Source of the DNA: Notospermus geniculatus
Taxonomy: Eukaryota; Nemertea; Pilidiophora; Heteronemertea; Lineidae
Assembly: GCA_002633025.1 (NCBI GenBank)
Contig: NMRB01000176.1
Location: 224,013 to 288,012 of the forward strand
DNA length: 64,000 nt
Direction of reading: 5' to 3'
Below, piece after piece: positions 21,801-36,800 of this stretch (its first letter is position 1; each line of letters starts with the position of its first letter). The position numbers and the translations under genes were made by a program. Below the pieces are notes generated by a model that was not told where the DNA came from, did not search any database, and saw nothing but the letters and a program-made list of their open reading frames with translations.

Positions 21801-24800
21801 CTGTACATGTAATCAGAAGATCACGCATGTCATGAAAATCATGAACATGGTAGACGAGAATAGAATTTGTCAAAAACTACCTCAGTGCCGACTCCCGATA
21901 GCGAGTCAGTGCATGTTATACCAGGTGTCAAAGGTTCACGTCACAAGTGACGTCTTTATGCTACGTCGCAGCAGTGACATTGTCGTACCGCTTAAAGCGG
22001 AACTCCGAATTCAAGAAACCGTACTAAAAAGCTGAGAAATGAGGTACATGTACATGTATCAATCTTGGACATGTTGGAGGAAGTATAATTCCTCCAAGTA
22101 TCAATGTAGGCCTACATGTAGTACAGTTGGCCCAAGAAAAGGCATGCAAGAAACATCACCCATCCAACAACTGCCTGCTCTTTCAACATTATACATGTAA
22201 CTTTCAGTTCAAAGGCCAAGTTGCCTTAGTCTGAAATCAGAAACCCTTCGTGGTTGGTGGGACAGGCTATGCCGTGTACTGCGGGTAGAGTTAGTTCAAT
22301 TCAAGGCATTAGCCTAGCAGCAGAAGGGGTTTGCATGCACCCCAGACTATTTTACTTAGCTCTTCGTCTGTTCAAGGATTCTTGGGCCCTGGGGGCTCAT
22401 AATACTAATCGTCCATTTGCTGTGTACTTTCGTGCTTTGCGGAGATCTGGTCATTGTCAAATTTCTTCCAGTTACTTAGGCAGCACGATGACCTACATGT
22501 ATGATACCCTGTCACATGTCCTTGAGAGTACCATTCCATGCACTCTCTTTCCAGATGGGTGCCCAGTAAACCAAAGGAACGGAAGGAACAAACGAACCTG
22601 AACCAAAAATCGAACCATCAATCAAGCAGTAGCCATAGCCTTCCTCCAAATGGGACCATCCCGACCAGAAACAGTATCGTTAGCCATAATAGCGCTACAG
22701 GCAAGATCGAGACCGCGGTCACCGAGCTGGATAACTTTGGCATGATAAATGGAGACTCAGGTAAGGAAATCAAGTGCTTTGCTCATATCATCATATGATT
22801 GTCCGGTTTGGGATTATTCATGAATTTGAATGATGCAGAGAATGAAGGGAGGGTAGGACATCATCATCATGATGATGACAACAGTATGACCACGCAGAGT
22901 GGTACAGAAATGAGTGAAGCTGATGAAGATGACGAGGATAGCCTGGATTCTAGCTCCGATTCGGAGGGGAGGAGGTTGCGAAATGCCCGGGATGACAGTG
23001 ACTCGAGCTCAAGTTCTGAAGGAACTCAAATGTAAGACTCAATTTTTGAATGTTTACCATACCATTGGAGTTTGTCGTCAATCGTCGTTAAAGATGCAGT
23101 TGGAAAGGAGTTCATTTTTTTAAAAGTCAATCAAAGGGACTTCCCTAATTACCCAATTAGCCTACATGATACATGTAGGCCTAGACCTAGCCTAGCTCAG
23201 CTTTCTGAATGTCTCAGGACAGATTGGACCTAGCAGAAACATATGTTTCTGGTCCTCTAGGCCTAGCCTAATGGCTAAAAAACTAGGCCCTAGGCAGAGA
23301 ACCTCAACTGCATTGAAGGAATGAAGAATCATTGCTAGCTAGCCTATTCCCATATCATTCATTCATTCATTTAAAAAGTTATCAATATCAGTACGGTCAT
23401 GACAGTCATGACAGTATCATGACTGTCATTGACCTGACTCAATTTAAAAAGTCATTCTTGACTTGGCACTGAGTAGGCTAGGAGACCAAGGTAAGGCTAC
23501 ATGTACGTCTTTGACTGTCACTGTCAGCCTCAACCTCCAGTCATTTATATGTACATGTATTATGTCATTTTCATTCCATTTATGATTCATTATCCTTTAT
23601 TAATGGGATGCCTTAGGCCTAGTATTAGTAAGGAGAAACGGTTGACACAGGCATGGCAGGAGGAATAGATGATGGGATTGTCTTTTAATATGATTCCTTA
23701 CGAATGAAGACATAAAGTTTGCAAGTCAAAAGTTTGATTTGCTCTCATGTCTGTTGTCAAGTCTGACTTGATCTGAGAGTGTTCGTCCAATTTTAAAATC
23801 ATGTAGTCTAACTCATGTAAGTGACATCTTACATGTCTTAGGCGCCTGCGTCCTGATGTGAGCAAGACAGATGTTCGTCCTTAAAAAACTTTGATGTGTG
23901 AAATGAAAATAAAAAGTGTGGAGTGCAGTCTCTTCTTTTCTATGCAGCTTCTGATATGAAATTAACACAACGAGAAAAGATTGGCTGCTAGGTTGTAAAA
24001 GATGTAACTATTTGCGGATTGGTATCTTCCAAGACAAAGTTCTATGACACGATGAAACTTTGAGCACTTCCAAGCAAAAAAAATGGAGGTTGTTCCCTAC
24101 AGCAAATGTAGAATACCCAGAGAATCTTACATGCACTCTTAGGGCAAGACTAAATGTTATTACCCGCCTCTGCCATGTCTGCATGGATAAAGATCTCCAA
24201 TAGGAAAGCTACTTAAGCAAAACATTATTATGTGAAGAAGTGGAAAAAGAAATCCCTTTATGGGTGGCAGACTCTTTAAGTGGCTCTAAAGCACCATTTT
24301 AGCATCTTGTAATAGCTGTATTTACTTGCAGGAAACACTAATGGTGTTATGGTTGAGAGTGGTGGATTATGGATGGGGGTGGGGTGGGGGGTATTGCTAG
24401 CCCTGTCTTGCAGTCAAGAGTCTTGATAATTCATTTAGCATCACCGACCCTGTAAAAAAACTGATGTCCTTGTCGGTGTGCTGCAAGGATGCGCATTGCG
24501 CCAAAAACAAAATGGGTCACAAAATGAGTACTGTAAGAAAACCCAATAAACAATACGGTACTGCAAAGACATAGGAAATGCCGTGCTTGAACTGCAGTGG
24601 TAGTTTCCTACATGTATCTTTTGGCACCACTCTTGCTCCCATAAGCTACATGTAACCTCGGGATACTTTGTCTTGGTTCGGTTTTTTGTAACTTCAATCT
24701 TTTTGCCAACACTATTTCCATTCCCAGTGCATGTGACGTGACCACAGCAAGAAAATGTGCATGTAACTTCAGGACCTGCAACAATATTCTGTCACAATCA

Positions 24801-27800
24801 TTTCATACCACACCACTTACAACGCCATCGTTAGATGTACAGTACATGTACATGTATATCCTCTATGAATTCTAAATCCCTCCAAAAACGTGGGTTCAAG
24901 TTTGGTAGGAAGCTGTCTTATCTTATAAACCTGTTATTATTCCATGCCCTGTCCAAAATCGACAGCCAGAAATTTAAAACAAGGAGAGACAGCTAACTTA
25001 TATCATCTTCCATCTTCTTCCCTCAAGGCATTTTTCTTGCCATTTATACTCAACGTGACGTCTCCCACAACCACATCAATCAAAGATGCAGAATCTGGTT
25101 CAATGTTGAATAGTTGTGCTCCACAGCACTTTGTCCATCCAGATTTGGTGTGACGGATTACCAGAGATGATACCCTTAGGGACAAAATGATGTAATATGC
25201 TTTGAAGAGCAGTAGTCAAGGGAGCACAGGGGGCAGAAGGTCGACGAATTAGTCATCGGGTGTCACTTACATGTATCTCATGGCATTTTGTCTCGGGAGG
25301 AGATAGATCGGATCCACTGTGAGCTAATCATAAGATCACGCATGTCATGAAAGTCATGAACATGGTAGACGAGAATAGAATTTGTCAAAAACTACCTCAG
25401 TGCCGACTCCCGATAGCGAGTCAGTGCATGTTATACCAGGTGCCAAAGGTTCACGTCACAAGTGACGTCTTTATGCTACGTCGCGGCAGTGACATTGTCG
25501 TACCACTTAAAGCGGAACTCCGAATTCAAGAAACCGTACTAAAAAGCTGAGAAATGAGGTACAGGTATCAATCTTGGACATGTTGGAGGAAGTATAATTC
25601 CTCCAAGTATCAATGTAGGCCTAGTACAGTTGGCCCAAGCAAAGGCATGCAAGAAACGTCACCCATCCAACAACTGCCTGCTCTTTAAACAGTAAACAAT
25701 TGGTGCACGGGAGGGAGGGTGACATTAGAAAAATGTTGCCCGCCATGTCGGGTGACATGCCGAAATGTCCCCCCGCGGGATGCAAAGTTGAGGACATGAA
25801 TGTGAAGGAAATAATTATGGGCGAGGTGCCAGGCGGCGGAAATAATTATGGGCACGGCTGAAATAATTTTCGCCAGGCGGCGGAAATAATTATGGGCACG
25901 GCGGAAATAATTTTCGCCACGCGGCGGAAATTGAAAATTCGAATTTAGAATGAAAAATAATAATTTAGAAAAAAAAATAAATATTCAGAAAAAAAATAAA
26001 TATGATACTTTCCAGCCACGGTACATAGGCCTATGCCGTCCGCATTCAGCTGGACTGACATGACTGTGAGGTGTGCCGACAGGCTCCGGCCAAGAATTTG
26101 GGACGCGTTGAGTTAACCATTCTGCATCAAGGCTACTGCTTACTGCCAAGAAATGAGATCGTGAGTGGTATTTTTCCGTTTGAAGAGTATGCATTTGTTC
26201 TATTGACGTTCGAACTTGCGAACCGAGAGAGTGAAAAAAGCGGCGGCCATTGCCGGTTGACATTTCATGAAATGTCGCACCTTTGGTGACGTCAGACCGG
26301 TCGACATGCCAAAATTCCTCATGGTCACGTGTGCGGTGTGAGCCAATCACATTCACGGAAACTTACTTGAGGTACGGGATGACGTTTTGCGTCACCCTCG
26401 GTGGTGATGGTTCCTGAGGCGAGTCACCCGACCGACCGGGCGCCAATTGCTTTAGCACACCTCTTCTCAATGTGAACAAGTCTTATTGGAGGCAATTACA
26501 GTCAGTTTAAGGTGATAATAACAGAGATTTCGCTGATATTCGGACTCCGAATAGTGAAAATCTCCCGTCGGATCTAGACATGACATGCATGACGTCGCGT
26601 CATTTCGCCAGCGACGTCATGTTAGCGACGTCAGTGACGTCAGCGACGTAATGTTGCCCTCGTATCGTAATGTTACCCTCGTAATGTTACCCCCGAGGGT
26701 AACATTACGTGACGTCACGTCGATTTGCGTCGACTTGAACGTCACGGCATGGTGATTTTTTCCATGACTGACGTAACGTCGTATTCCAGTAACGTCGCCT
26801 CCAGCGGGAGACGTGACGCTCTGCGACACTGATAGAGGTGTGCTAATGTAACTTTCGGTTCAAAGGCCAAGTTGCCTTAGTCTGAAATCAGAAACCCTTC
26901 GTGGTTGGTGGGACAGGCTATGCCGTGTACTGCGGGTACAGTTAGTTCAATTCAAGGCATTAGCCTAATACATGTAGCACCAGAAGGGGTTTGCATGCAC
27001 CCCAGACTATTTTACTTAGCTATTCGTCTGAACGGGGTGCTTGGGCCCTGGGGGAGATTCATAATACTAATCGTCCATTTGCTGTGTACTTCCATGCTTT
27101 GTGTAAATCTGGTCATTGTCAAATTTCTTTCAGTAGGTAGCACGATGACCTACATGATACCCTGTCACAATCACATGTCCTTGAGGGTACCATTCCATGT
27201 ACTCTCTTTCCAGATGGGTGCCCAGTAAACCAAAGGAACGGAAGGAACAAACGAACCTGAACCAAAAATCGAACCATCAATCAAGCAGTAGCCATAGCCT
27301 TCCTCCAAATGGGACCATCCCGACCAGAAACAGTATCGTTAGCCATAATAGCGCAACAGGCAAGATCGAGACCGCGGTCACCGAGCTGGATAACTTTGGC
27401 ATGATAAATGGAGACTCAGGTAAGGAAATCAAGTGCTTTGCTCATATCATCATATGATTGTCCGGTTTGGGATTATTCATGCGTATGTCTAGTCCTTCAA
27501 AATGTGAAGGATCACCAACACTCAGCTGGCAGGGATAAGACGCATGACTTTGCCACACGGTGCCGCTGTGATGGATTGACCTATCGCGATGTCACTGACG
27601 TCATTTAAAGTGTTGACGTTGCGTCGTGAAAACTTGACCGGTACATTTGTCTACAGGAATTGATCAGACAAAAACGTTGCCTTTATTGCTATCCTCTCAA
27701 TTCTTTGAAAGAAGAAAACAGGGAGATGAAAAAGAAATTTTCATCTGACACAGGATGATGTAAAGTTTTACTGTCAGGCGACCAAAACGAGTGGGTTGTT

Positions 27801-30800
27801 TTCTCGCCAGAAATAAATGGAAATAATGTTGGAAAAATGACATTTCGGACACACCGACCACAGCGCCATGTCGTGACGTTAGTTCTGCAGGTACCTCACT
27901 GTTTGAACCTTGGTCATGGATAATTTGGATGTTGGCCTGTCTTGTCCCTCAGACAGAGAGAAATTTCCACTCAACTCCAGCAGCTCCTCTGAGTGTTCAG
28001 CAGTTATGCTGAAAGGTTTGAGGACAGACTGGAGTTCATGTGTAGAGGTGGATGACACCTCTACTGTAACCCAAACTTTAAGTTTTTATCTTCATTGTTC
28101 TGCAAATACTAGGCTAGCTACCAGCCCGAAATCGATTGCATTAATGGATACCGAGTACCGACATATTGGTCATAGCCCATCAGCTTGTCTGATCTCAGAA
28201 TTGTCTACAGACAGTAATTGAATGAACCCTCCTCGCACAGCAATTTAAAAAAATACATGGTCCCACATCTTCTCTAAAACTCTCACTTAGCGATCTCGTG
28301 CATCATGATCATGAGCCATCGTAGCATGGGTTATTCATGAAGTACTGACCCGACGGCTCTTCAACTGTGGAAAAGTTGGCTGGGTTAGCGCGATGCGAGG
28401 TGAAAATGTGACTCATTTCGCCTTGCAGTCTATAATGTATCTTCGGGTATTTTGTATCCTTGTTTTCATCCAGGCATTGGAGACACTGGCATGATTGTAA
28501 TACAATTATGGATGGTATCATTATTTTGTTTGGGGTCCTGTTTTGTTGTTATAGTTGGTGACAATATCATATTTCTCTGTTTATTTTAGCTGGAGCTGTT
28601 TTCACATTTAATTGTCGACAGAACACAATAGTCGACGTATCAAGGGGAGGAAAGCAAATATTTCTCTAGCTTGCAAATTACTTTTTGAATGATTTTTTGT
28701 AAAAATCCCTTTGCAATGTCACATTTATTGCATAGACTGGCTATATTGGTAATGAACTTTGAAAAATCCTGATGGTGTTTAATGTTACCATGTTTTTCTA
28801 CATGGAAAAATAGATGGCTTACAATGCAAAATTAATTGAGTGTTGGGGCAAAATGTGTGACAGTGTTCGGCTCTTTTTGTCATGCTTTTTGATGAAATAT
28901 TCAGGAGATACATTGTATCTCTTGTTGTGCATTGTTTGAGTGTTGTTTACTTTGATCTCAAATGTTGTTTGTTTTTTAACTCTTGGACTTGGAAAAAGTT
29001 ATTGTAACCTATGCTTTACTCTGATGGTAAAAAAGTGCCAACATGCCGTGGTTGAATAAACTTCCACAACAAGAATTTGCATCAGTTTGCCATCATGTAG
29101 TGTTATGCGATGCTAGTCATTATCATGCGGCAATGTCAAGTGAATTTTGTACGCGACACCATACATGTAGTTGTGTCATGCCTTTGCGGTCTTGACCACT
29201 TACATGTACTCCGATAGTGAGACCGTCTATCGTAGTGAAGTGGTCTATCTAGTAATAATATACCGGTACCCTACCCTATTGCTTGTGGAAATACTGCTTA
29301 GTACCGCAGGCCAAATGTACAGCAAGGATTTCGAATAAGTTGTTGTTCCAACGACCAAGTAGGCTGGTAGCCGATATGGGCCCTTCTTGTCCTGAAGTGC
29401 TGGATACAGTTAAATTGCGTCTTCTGATCTGGTACCTTTCAGATCATGATCTCCTGAGAGAACCCATCGTGCATTTTATAATGTTCTTGTTTTATCATGA
29501 ACAGGTGCGTAGGCTGGGGGGTGCACGTGCACCTCCCCGCAGCAGTAAGAGAGTTCCGCTATAGGCAAGCACGAAAAATCAAACTTGTAGTTCTTGTGTC
29601 AATTTCGGTAGAACAGCTCTGAAATCACGTCTCAGAGCATCTAATTCCAAAAATTTTCTGGGGGAGGCCCCCGACCCCCTCTAGTGCGCACCTTTGTTAG
29701 TCTTCAGCGTTAGACACCCGGTACCAATATGCTCAAAACACCTGCCAAAAAACTTTAAGATTTCCTGTGGCGGATAGGCCCTAGAAAGGCCTACAAGTGT
29801 GAATAAATATTCATGCCTAGTCTATAGGAGGAGTTCCACCTCTTCAAAAATGTGCACCTCCCCAGGCCTCAGACCAGCCTAACGCCCTTGATGAACATTG
29901 CTTTAGTTTGGCCTGCAGTTTCATCGTTAATTTCACATGACCACGCCAGGTTGAAACATCGTTGGATCCACAAAAACCCATGAAAAATGAAGCACATCAT
30001 GAAATAATGATGTGTGCAAAAACTTCATAGCTCAGGGGAAACGCTTAGGGCAGTCAATCTCTATGGTAATATCATTTTACAACACTTTTTGTGGTGTGCC
30101 ATAAATCTCATCACCGAGTTTGTGAAACAGAATAGTTCCTGACTTTTTTTAGAACATTATCCTTTACTTTGCCTACTTGCCCTAAGCGCTCAGGTTTTTT
30201 GTTCTGAATCTATATCGATCTATTCATGGAGTTACCTGATATTTACACTGTACACCGGGAGATTTCTCATACAAGCAGTTTTTATCGGAGCGACAAAATT
30301 TGCGTAGTGTCTGCTGGCCAGCGTCAACAAAGCAAGAGATTTGTCGAGAAGAGAAGACATGGAAGAGGTTGACGAGGCGAGAACTTTCCTAAAGCCGAGT
30401 TCATATTTTGACGCACGACCACCAGTGTCCCCGCGCGATCAAAATCTTCGTGGAGTTGATTCATAGTCCAGCGTACATGTACTTCAGCGACGGTGACGTG
30501 TTATGAAATGACTCAAGTAATCACAATCTCGCGATCGGATGCCGACCAAATCACGCGATGGGGTTGGTGTCGAATGCGAGATCGTGCGTTCGGTCGCTGA
30601 CAACGGTCGCACGTCGAAGTACATGTATGTTAAAATAGCGTGTTCGATTACTTACACTGGCCAGGCACTAGCGCTTTCTCAGACATGCGCATTGGAGGCC
30701 AATAAAAGAATGCTGAATTGTGTCCGACACGAGTAAAGTGTCATGGGGGACAGGACGTGGTGATATGATTTGGCATCTATGAAGGGGCCAAGTAAACGAA

Positions 30801-33800
30801 CAGTCTCGCACCTGGCGTGAGTGAAATGTCTTGGCGCCAAAGCATTTTCTCTTTCTCCATTGCCGAGTCAGCTTCGCCGCCATCTTTTCCCGAAGTAACC
30901 GACTCAGAGGGGAGGGTTAGTAACGCCTGGCGCGACAGGCCTGATTTAGAGAACTTCCAGTAAATAAAATGCTGTCATGCCAGGCCGGTGTAGGCGCGAG
31001 TAAGAAACCGAACACGCTGTGTTGTGGAGGAGGCCATCATACCTCGAAAATTTCTTTAACGTTGAAGAATTGATTGATGTCGTATGATCATGTATCACGA
31101 GCTGAGAGTCAAATACATGTACTAGCAGCATGCTGGTATCTAATTTAGCAGACTTGATGTGACGGTACCGGTAGGTTCATACTTTGCGCATTGCACAACA
31201 AGAGGTCGGCGCAAGTGCATGCGCTTGGCGTTTCGCATCGCTGTTCATGCTCAACTCAAATTGCGCGTCGACTTGGCCAACTCGAAGCTGAGTCCATCAC
31301 GCTACTGGCTTCCGTTTATCACGCTACTGGCTTCCGTTTATCAGTTCATACTTCACGTGCTACCGGTGCGGAGCCTCGTTTTGCGCAATGGATTCGACAG
31401 ACGAGGAACGCAACGTGCAAAAAGTTAAAATCCATTCAAGTCAAACGGATTCGTTGACGGAATGTACGCGCGCAACAACTGATCGGGTGAAATACGTTAT
31501 TAGCAAGTTCAGTACGTTCACTGCGTTCTCCGGAATCGATTCGTTTCTTGCATAACCGTGTCCGTTGCTAGTGCGGCAACCAGATTTTCTATTCCGCAAT
31601 CGGGTCACTGCAAAACTATGAATTGGCCTTATGCTACTATCACACCTGGCCAGATAGCGTTAACGGACGTCCGACGGAGAGCAAAATATTGAATCCATTC
31701 ATTTCCGTTTGCATGCGTTTCCTGTTCGTTTCTCGTTCGGGAAATGCGTACCGTCACCTTGTCAGGCAAGGTCCGTTCTACCCGGCGGAAAGTTTTGTGC
31801 ATGCACAAAACTTGGAACGGACTCCACTGGGCAAAGGCGTCCGTTATTTGTACGGTTGTTGTGCGCTGTGCATTCGTTTTGTTCAGAACTCGTTCGTTGC
31901 TCGTCCCGAACAGATAGCAACATACACTGTGGTGGTCCTCTATTTTCTTCCGTTCGTGAGGCCTCCAGCAGCAACGGAGACGACTATCACCACCAGATAA
32001 TTTTCGTTTGCTCCGTCGGATGTCCATTAACGCTATCCAGTAAGGTGTGACAGTACCATTGAGGAGGAGGAAACTGGAGTGCCTGGAGAAAAAATGAGAT
32101 GCGAAAGAGCATCGGCCTCTCCATCACCTTGGAAGATGAGTCCAACTGTGGATCGAACCTGGAACTCTGAGATGACAGGCACTGATGATTCCTCTGTCCA
32201 GCTGTTGTCGAAGGGCACCACGAAGATTTCTGAAGCGGCGAAGGGGCTTACAGGTCGACATTGCGTCTTGAAGCAACTCGACGGATCCGTTGCAGATAAA
32301 AAAACAACCACGCGCAGGTCGACATTTCAGTGATTGAGAGGAACTCAGAGCAACTGGGAGTTACCTCGAACAGCACGCTCATGTCGACAGCGTGTCTTCC
32401 ATGCCCTCGGCCCATTCCACTGCCCCCATTCTTTTTTCGGTATACGTCACATGATTTTCAATAAAATATCCCCCTTCAAGCAACTGATCAGTCGCAAGCA
32501 AGTGCAGGTCGACGGATCTGAGTGGAACTTGAGACAACTACATGTAGTCGCCGAAAGGTAGAACATGGGCAACTCGAATCAACTCGTGGCAACTAGCATT
32601 TGCTCGGAGACGCAAGCGTGCTCAGGTCGACAAAATTGGCAACTGATCTGAGTGATCAGTCACTCCGAGTTGCTTCCATCACCGTAAAGCTAGTTGCCGC
32701 GAGTTGCTTCAAGACGCAATGTCGACCTGTAAGCCCCTTGAGACAGCCACTGGTCACTCAACCCTCCTGTTGCACGCACTCAGTCATCCTTTAATCCATG
32801 GTACACTTTTAGTCTGGGGATGGGCAATCTCTTGTCCATATTGATCAATGCCATGGACGGCTGGATGTCTCGTCAGCTGAAATGATTTGGTTTTTCTGCC
32901 GGCACCCATTTAACACTGGATCGGACAGCGCTTCCAAAGGGTAATCAGTGTCAGTCTTGAGCATGATCAGATGTATGACCAGCCGCGGTATATATCCCAT
33001 GAATTAACTCGCTGAATGTAAATGTTATAAATTCGTGGTTTGATCAGTGTTTGGTGTCCTGCGGGATTGCGTGAAATGGTGAACGAGGTGGCCAACGAGG
33101 AAGAGGTCGATTCATGGCCAGTTGGGGGTCAGGTCCATTTAATAGCAGTTTTCAATTCGATATCGTTCCAAATGGGGCGTCATTAACTCAATCGACAATA
33201 CTGGACAACTTAGATGTGCAACAAGAGGAAACTCCAGTGCTGAACAACTAGAGAAAACCTGATCAAAGAGATCACTCTCTCTTTGATTTGAAGAGCGGGG
33301 CCAAATAGGCTAGGCTAGGCATCGAAAGCGGAACCTCAGATTCAAGAGGCGAGGGGCTCCGATGTTTCCACTGCACCTCGGATGTACATGTACAAGATTG
33401 TTGAAGGATATCAGCAAGAAACACAGAATGGAACTGCAATTTTTGAGAATGTTTCCAACAACTCCAGACAGTTTCTGCAAAAAAAAAATATACCCCTCCG
33501 TGCACATTCTGGATATTTTTAAAAGGATTCTGTGCTGATTCATGCTGTAGCAGGAGGCTCTACGATGACAACCGACTAATCATCAGAAGATGGCTTCATC
33601 TGTTGCTTCAAAAGGAATTAGTCATCGCTGATACTTCTAAAACCAAGAGCTCATGCAAATATTAGAGAATTAAGAACCAAGCATTTTTCCCGCAGTGTTT
33701 GCGTAATTAAAGGATGCCCAATCACAATAATCATACATCCAACGAAATCCTATGTGTCAGACTACTTTCCTTGTGCACTACATGTTAGTTGGTGTATCAG

Positions 33801-36800
33801 ATAACACACATATTTTGGCCTTGACATTAATTCTGACCATGACCTTTCACTTATTGTAAGGCGCCCGAGTAGAGGTATATAGGTGGACAAAAGTGAATAT
33901 TTTGGTGAGGAGCCTTGATATGCCAGTCGTTATCCTGTTCGCCGAACAAGCAACAGGTACCAGATTTGTATCTCGCCTGGGCCATTCCAGATGTGATTAT
34001 CCATGGCTCTTCCATTGCATGGGACAGTTTTAGTGCCTGAATTGTACTTGTACCTACATGCAAGTGCAAGTAGAAGACCCCATCCGAGTGAGAAACATGA
34101 GTAGCTTACAGTGATGGACTCTTGGGCGTGGCCAAAGATGAAGCTGCTAGGCCAATGAATCCGATTGGCACCTAATNGGCGTAACCCGAAAATCATCAAA
34201 GTGCTGTAACTCAGGGACGACTTGACCCAAAGCGCTCCAATGTGCTATGTGGCCCTCTGCAGATGATCTTTATGTGCATGTGAAGTTCTGGCCCAATCGG
34301 ACATCCAATATGACCGCCAGGTGGCGTAAACCGAAAATCGTCAAAGTGCTGTAACTCAGAAACGACGTGACCCAAAGTGCACCTACTCGGTAATGACTTG
34401 ACCCAGATTGCTCATCCCTCTGTCATTAGACTGTTATGTCCAACCCGGTGAGCACATGGTCCATGGACCATTTCATTGAGAATGTTTCCAACAACTCCAG
34501 ACAGTTTCTGCAAAAAAATAATACCCCTCCGTGCACAATATTCTGGATATTTTTAAAAGGATTCTGTGCTGATTCATGCTGTAGCAGGCATGGCAGGAGG
34601 CTCTACGATGACAACCGACTAATCATCAGAAGATGGCTTCATCTGTTGCTTCAAAAGGAATTAGTCATCGCTGATACTTCTAAAACCAAGAGCTCATGCA
34701 AATATTAGAGAATTAAGAACCAAGCATTTTCCCCGCAGTGTTTGCATAATTAAAGGATGCCCAATCACAATAATCATACATCCAACGAAATGCTATGTGT
34801 GTCAGACTACTTTCCTTGTGCACTACATGTTAGTTGGTGTATCAGATAACACACATATTTTGGCCTTGACATTAATTCTGACCATGACCTTTCACTTATT
34901 ATAAGGCGCCCGAGTAGAGGTATATAGGTGGACAAAAGTGAATATTTTGGTGAGGAGCCTTGATATGCCAGTCGTTATCCTGTTCGCCGAACAAGCAACA
35001 GGTACCAGATTTGTATCTCGCCTGGGCCATTCCAGATATGATTATCCATGGCTCTTCCATTGCATGGGACAGTTTTAGTGCCTGAATTGTACTTGTACCT
35101 ACATGCAAGTGCAAGTAGAAGACCCCATCCGAGTGAGAAACATGAGTAGCTTACAGTGATGGACTCTTGGGCGTGGCCAAAGATGAAGCTGCTAGGCCAA
35201 TGAATCCGATTGGCACCTAATATCATGACCTGCAAGTAAAGTCGGAATTGCTGCAAAATGGCACATAAACGTGGTGACGTGCACAAATGGCCCGACGAGT
35301 GAACGAAGGCTGAACTGGTCCATCAAGGTGTACCATGTTCAACTAGGCATGAGTCAGCTCCCTTTAGTAGAACGGTGGACGGAACACAAAATCCAAGAGG
35401 TGTGTGACTCTGACAGCCCATGGCAAAGGCGGGTGTCTGTTCCAAATGCAAACTGCCATCGGAAAGATTCCAGGTTGCCTGTCTCGGCGAAGGAGATGTG
35501 AGGAGCCTGAATGCGTTCTTGGCTCGTCCAAGGGCACCTTCAACAAAATGGACCAACATGACTCACGATACTTGCACAAATAACTGCGTGTACATCATCA
35601 TCTAAAAAAAAATCACCTGCCCAAAAATTCGTACAACGCCATTCATTTTGAAGCAGAAGAGATTATATCAATGGTATGAGAAATGACCTGGTGGAGTCAT
35701 CTTTCACTGTAACTGCACCTGCTTGTACCATCTTAAAAATCCTCTGGCATACGCAGGCATCTACGATGTTCAGATTATGAGCCCAGAAAAACCTCTGAGC
35801 TTAGCAGTTGTAGAAGTTGTCACAAGCTTCGCACAGCGCAAACGGGATACTTCGATAGCCTTCATGGCCTCGTGGTTAATGTCCTCTTGGTTGCATGGGA
35901 CAGTAAGCTGTGTGTGCCTTGTATACCATCCTCCCACAGCAGGGGTTTTTACCTCGCTCCTCGTCATCCACTCACACAAACGTGTATGAAGAGGAACGAG
36001 ACCAAAGCCCTGCTGTGGGAGGGTGCTTGTATACCCTCTGCCTTCGCAACACAGTTAAAAGACCCCATCCAAGTGAGGAGATGAGTAGATTGTGATGGCC
36101 TCTTCTGTACTTGCCAAGGCCTTTGGCCCTGAAGGTAACATCTAATAACACAGAATTTACTGAGTGACCACATCGTCGAAGGTGAGACAGGACAATGATA
36201 GCAGGGTCAGACAACTTGTGACGACCTTTGGGTGGCTGCAATTCTTTCTTTCCTCTGCCTGATGTTGTTCAGTCCGTATTTCCTTGCGCCTTACTCCCTC
36301 ACCAACCGTATCTCATGCTGGATTGCCAATGGCAACAAACCCATCGTTCACTGCTCTCCTTCCCATAACACAAACCAGCTCAGCTCTGTTCTTCCGCCAA
36401 CGAACCCTCTCTCAGATCATCTCAAAGACTCCCACGTCAGGCGGAAGACAACTCTGTCCTTCGATTCAATAACACGATAATGCAACATCTTCGATTCCTT
36501 TGTTCCTAATCCTGCACGCATGGCTGTGGGCGCCAACAACTATCGATCAGTTCATGTATTTGTTCTATAGATCAGGTTGTTACCTCTGTATGATTGACAA
36601 GTTACTTCACCGATTACCATTCTTCTGTGAGAGAGTGTCAAGGGCACGATCTGGTTCCACGCACGCAACCTTGTCCTTGGAAAGAGCATTGGTGCATCTC
36701 TTCTGATGCAGCGGTCAATGTAAACCCTGGACCCCCCCTGTTCAGGGGTCACCACTAAATTAGTGTCGAAAAAGTGTCGAGTTCTGAGCGCTCAATTTTT

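Larger units (their letters stand above)
18637..27481. repeat. Direct duplication of otopetrin exon 1 to intron 2
   Basis: 18637-22822 and 22824-27481 are near-identical except for point differences and insertions. Copy 1 alone has elements at about 19469-19905 and 19956-20094; copy 2 alone has those at 25697-26846. Probable alleles placed in tandem by the assembly. Confidence 0.75.
33443..35221. repeat. Direct duplication with a lone N at 34177
   Basis: 33443-34176 matches 34476-35221 with few differences. The second copy alone is preceded by the 3' part of a GTCCGTCGTC-family element (34178-34475). Confidence 0.75.
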
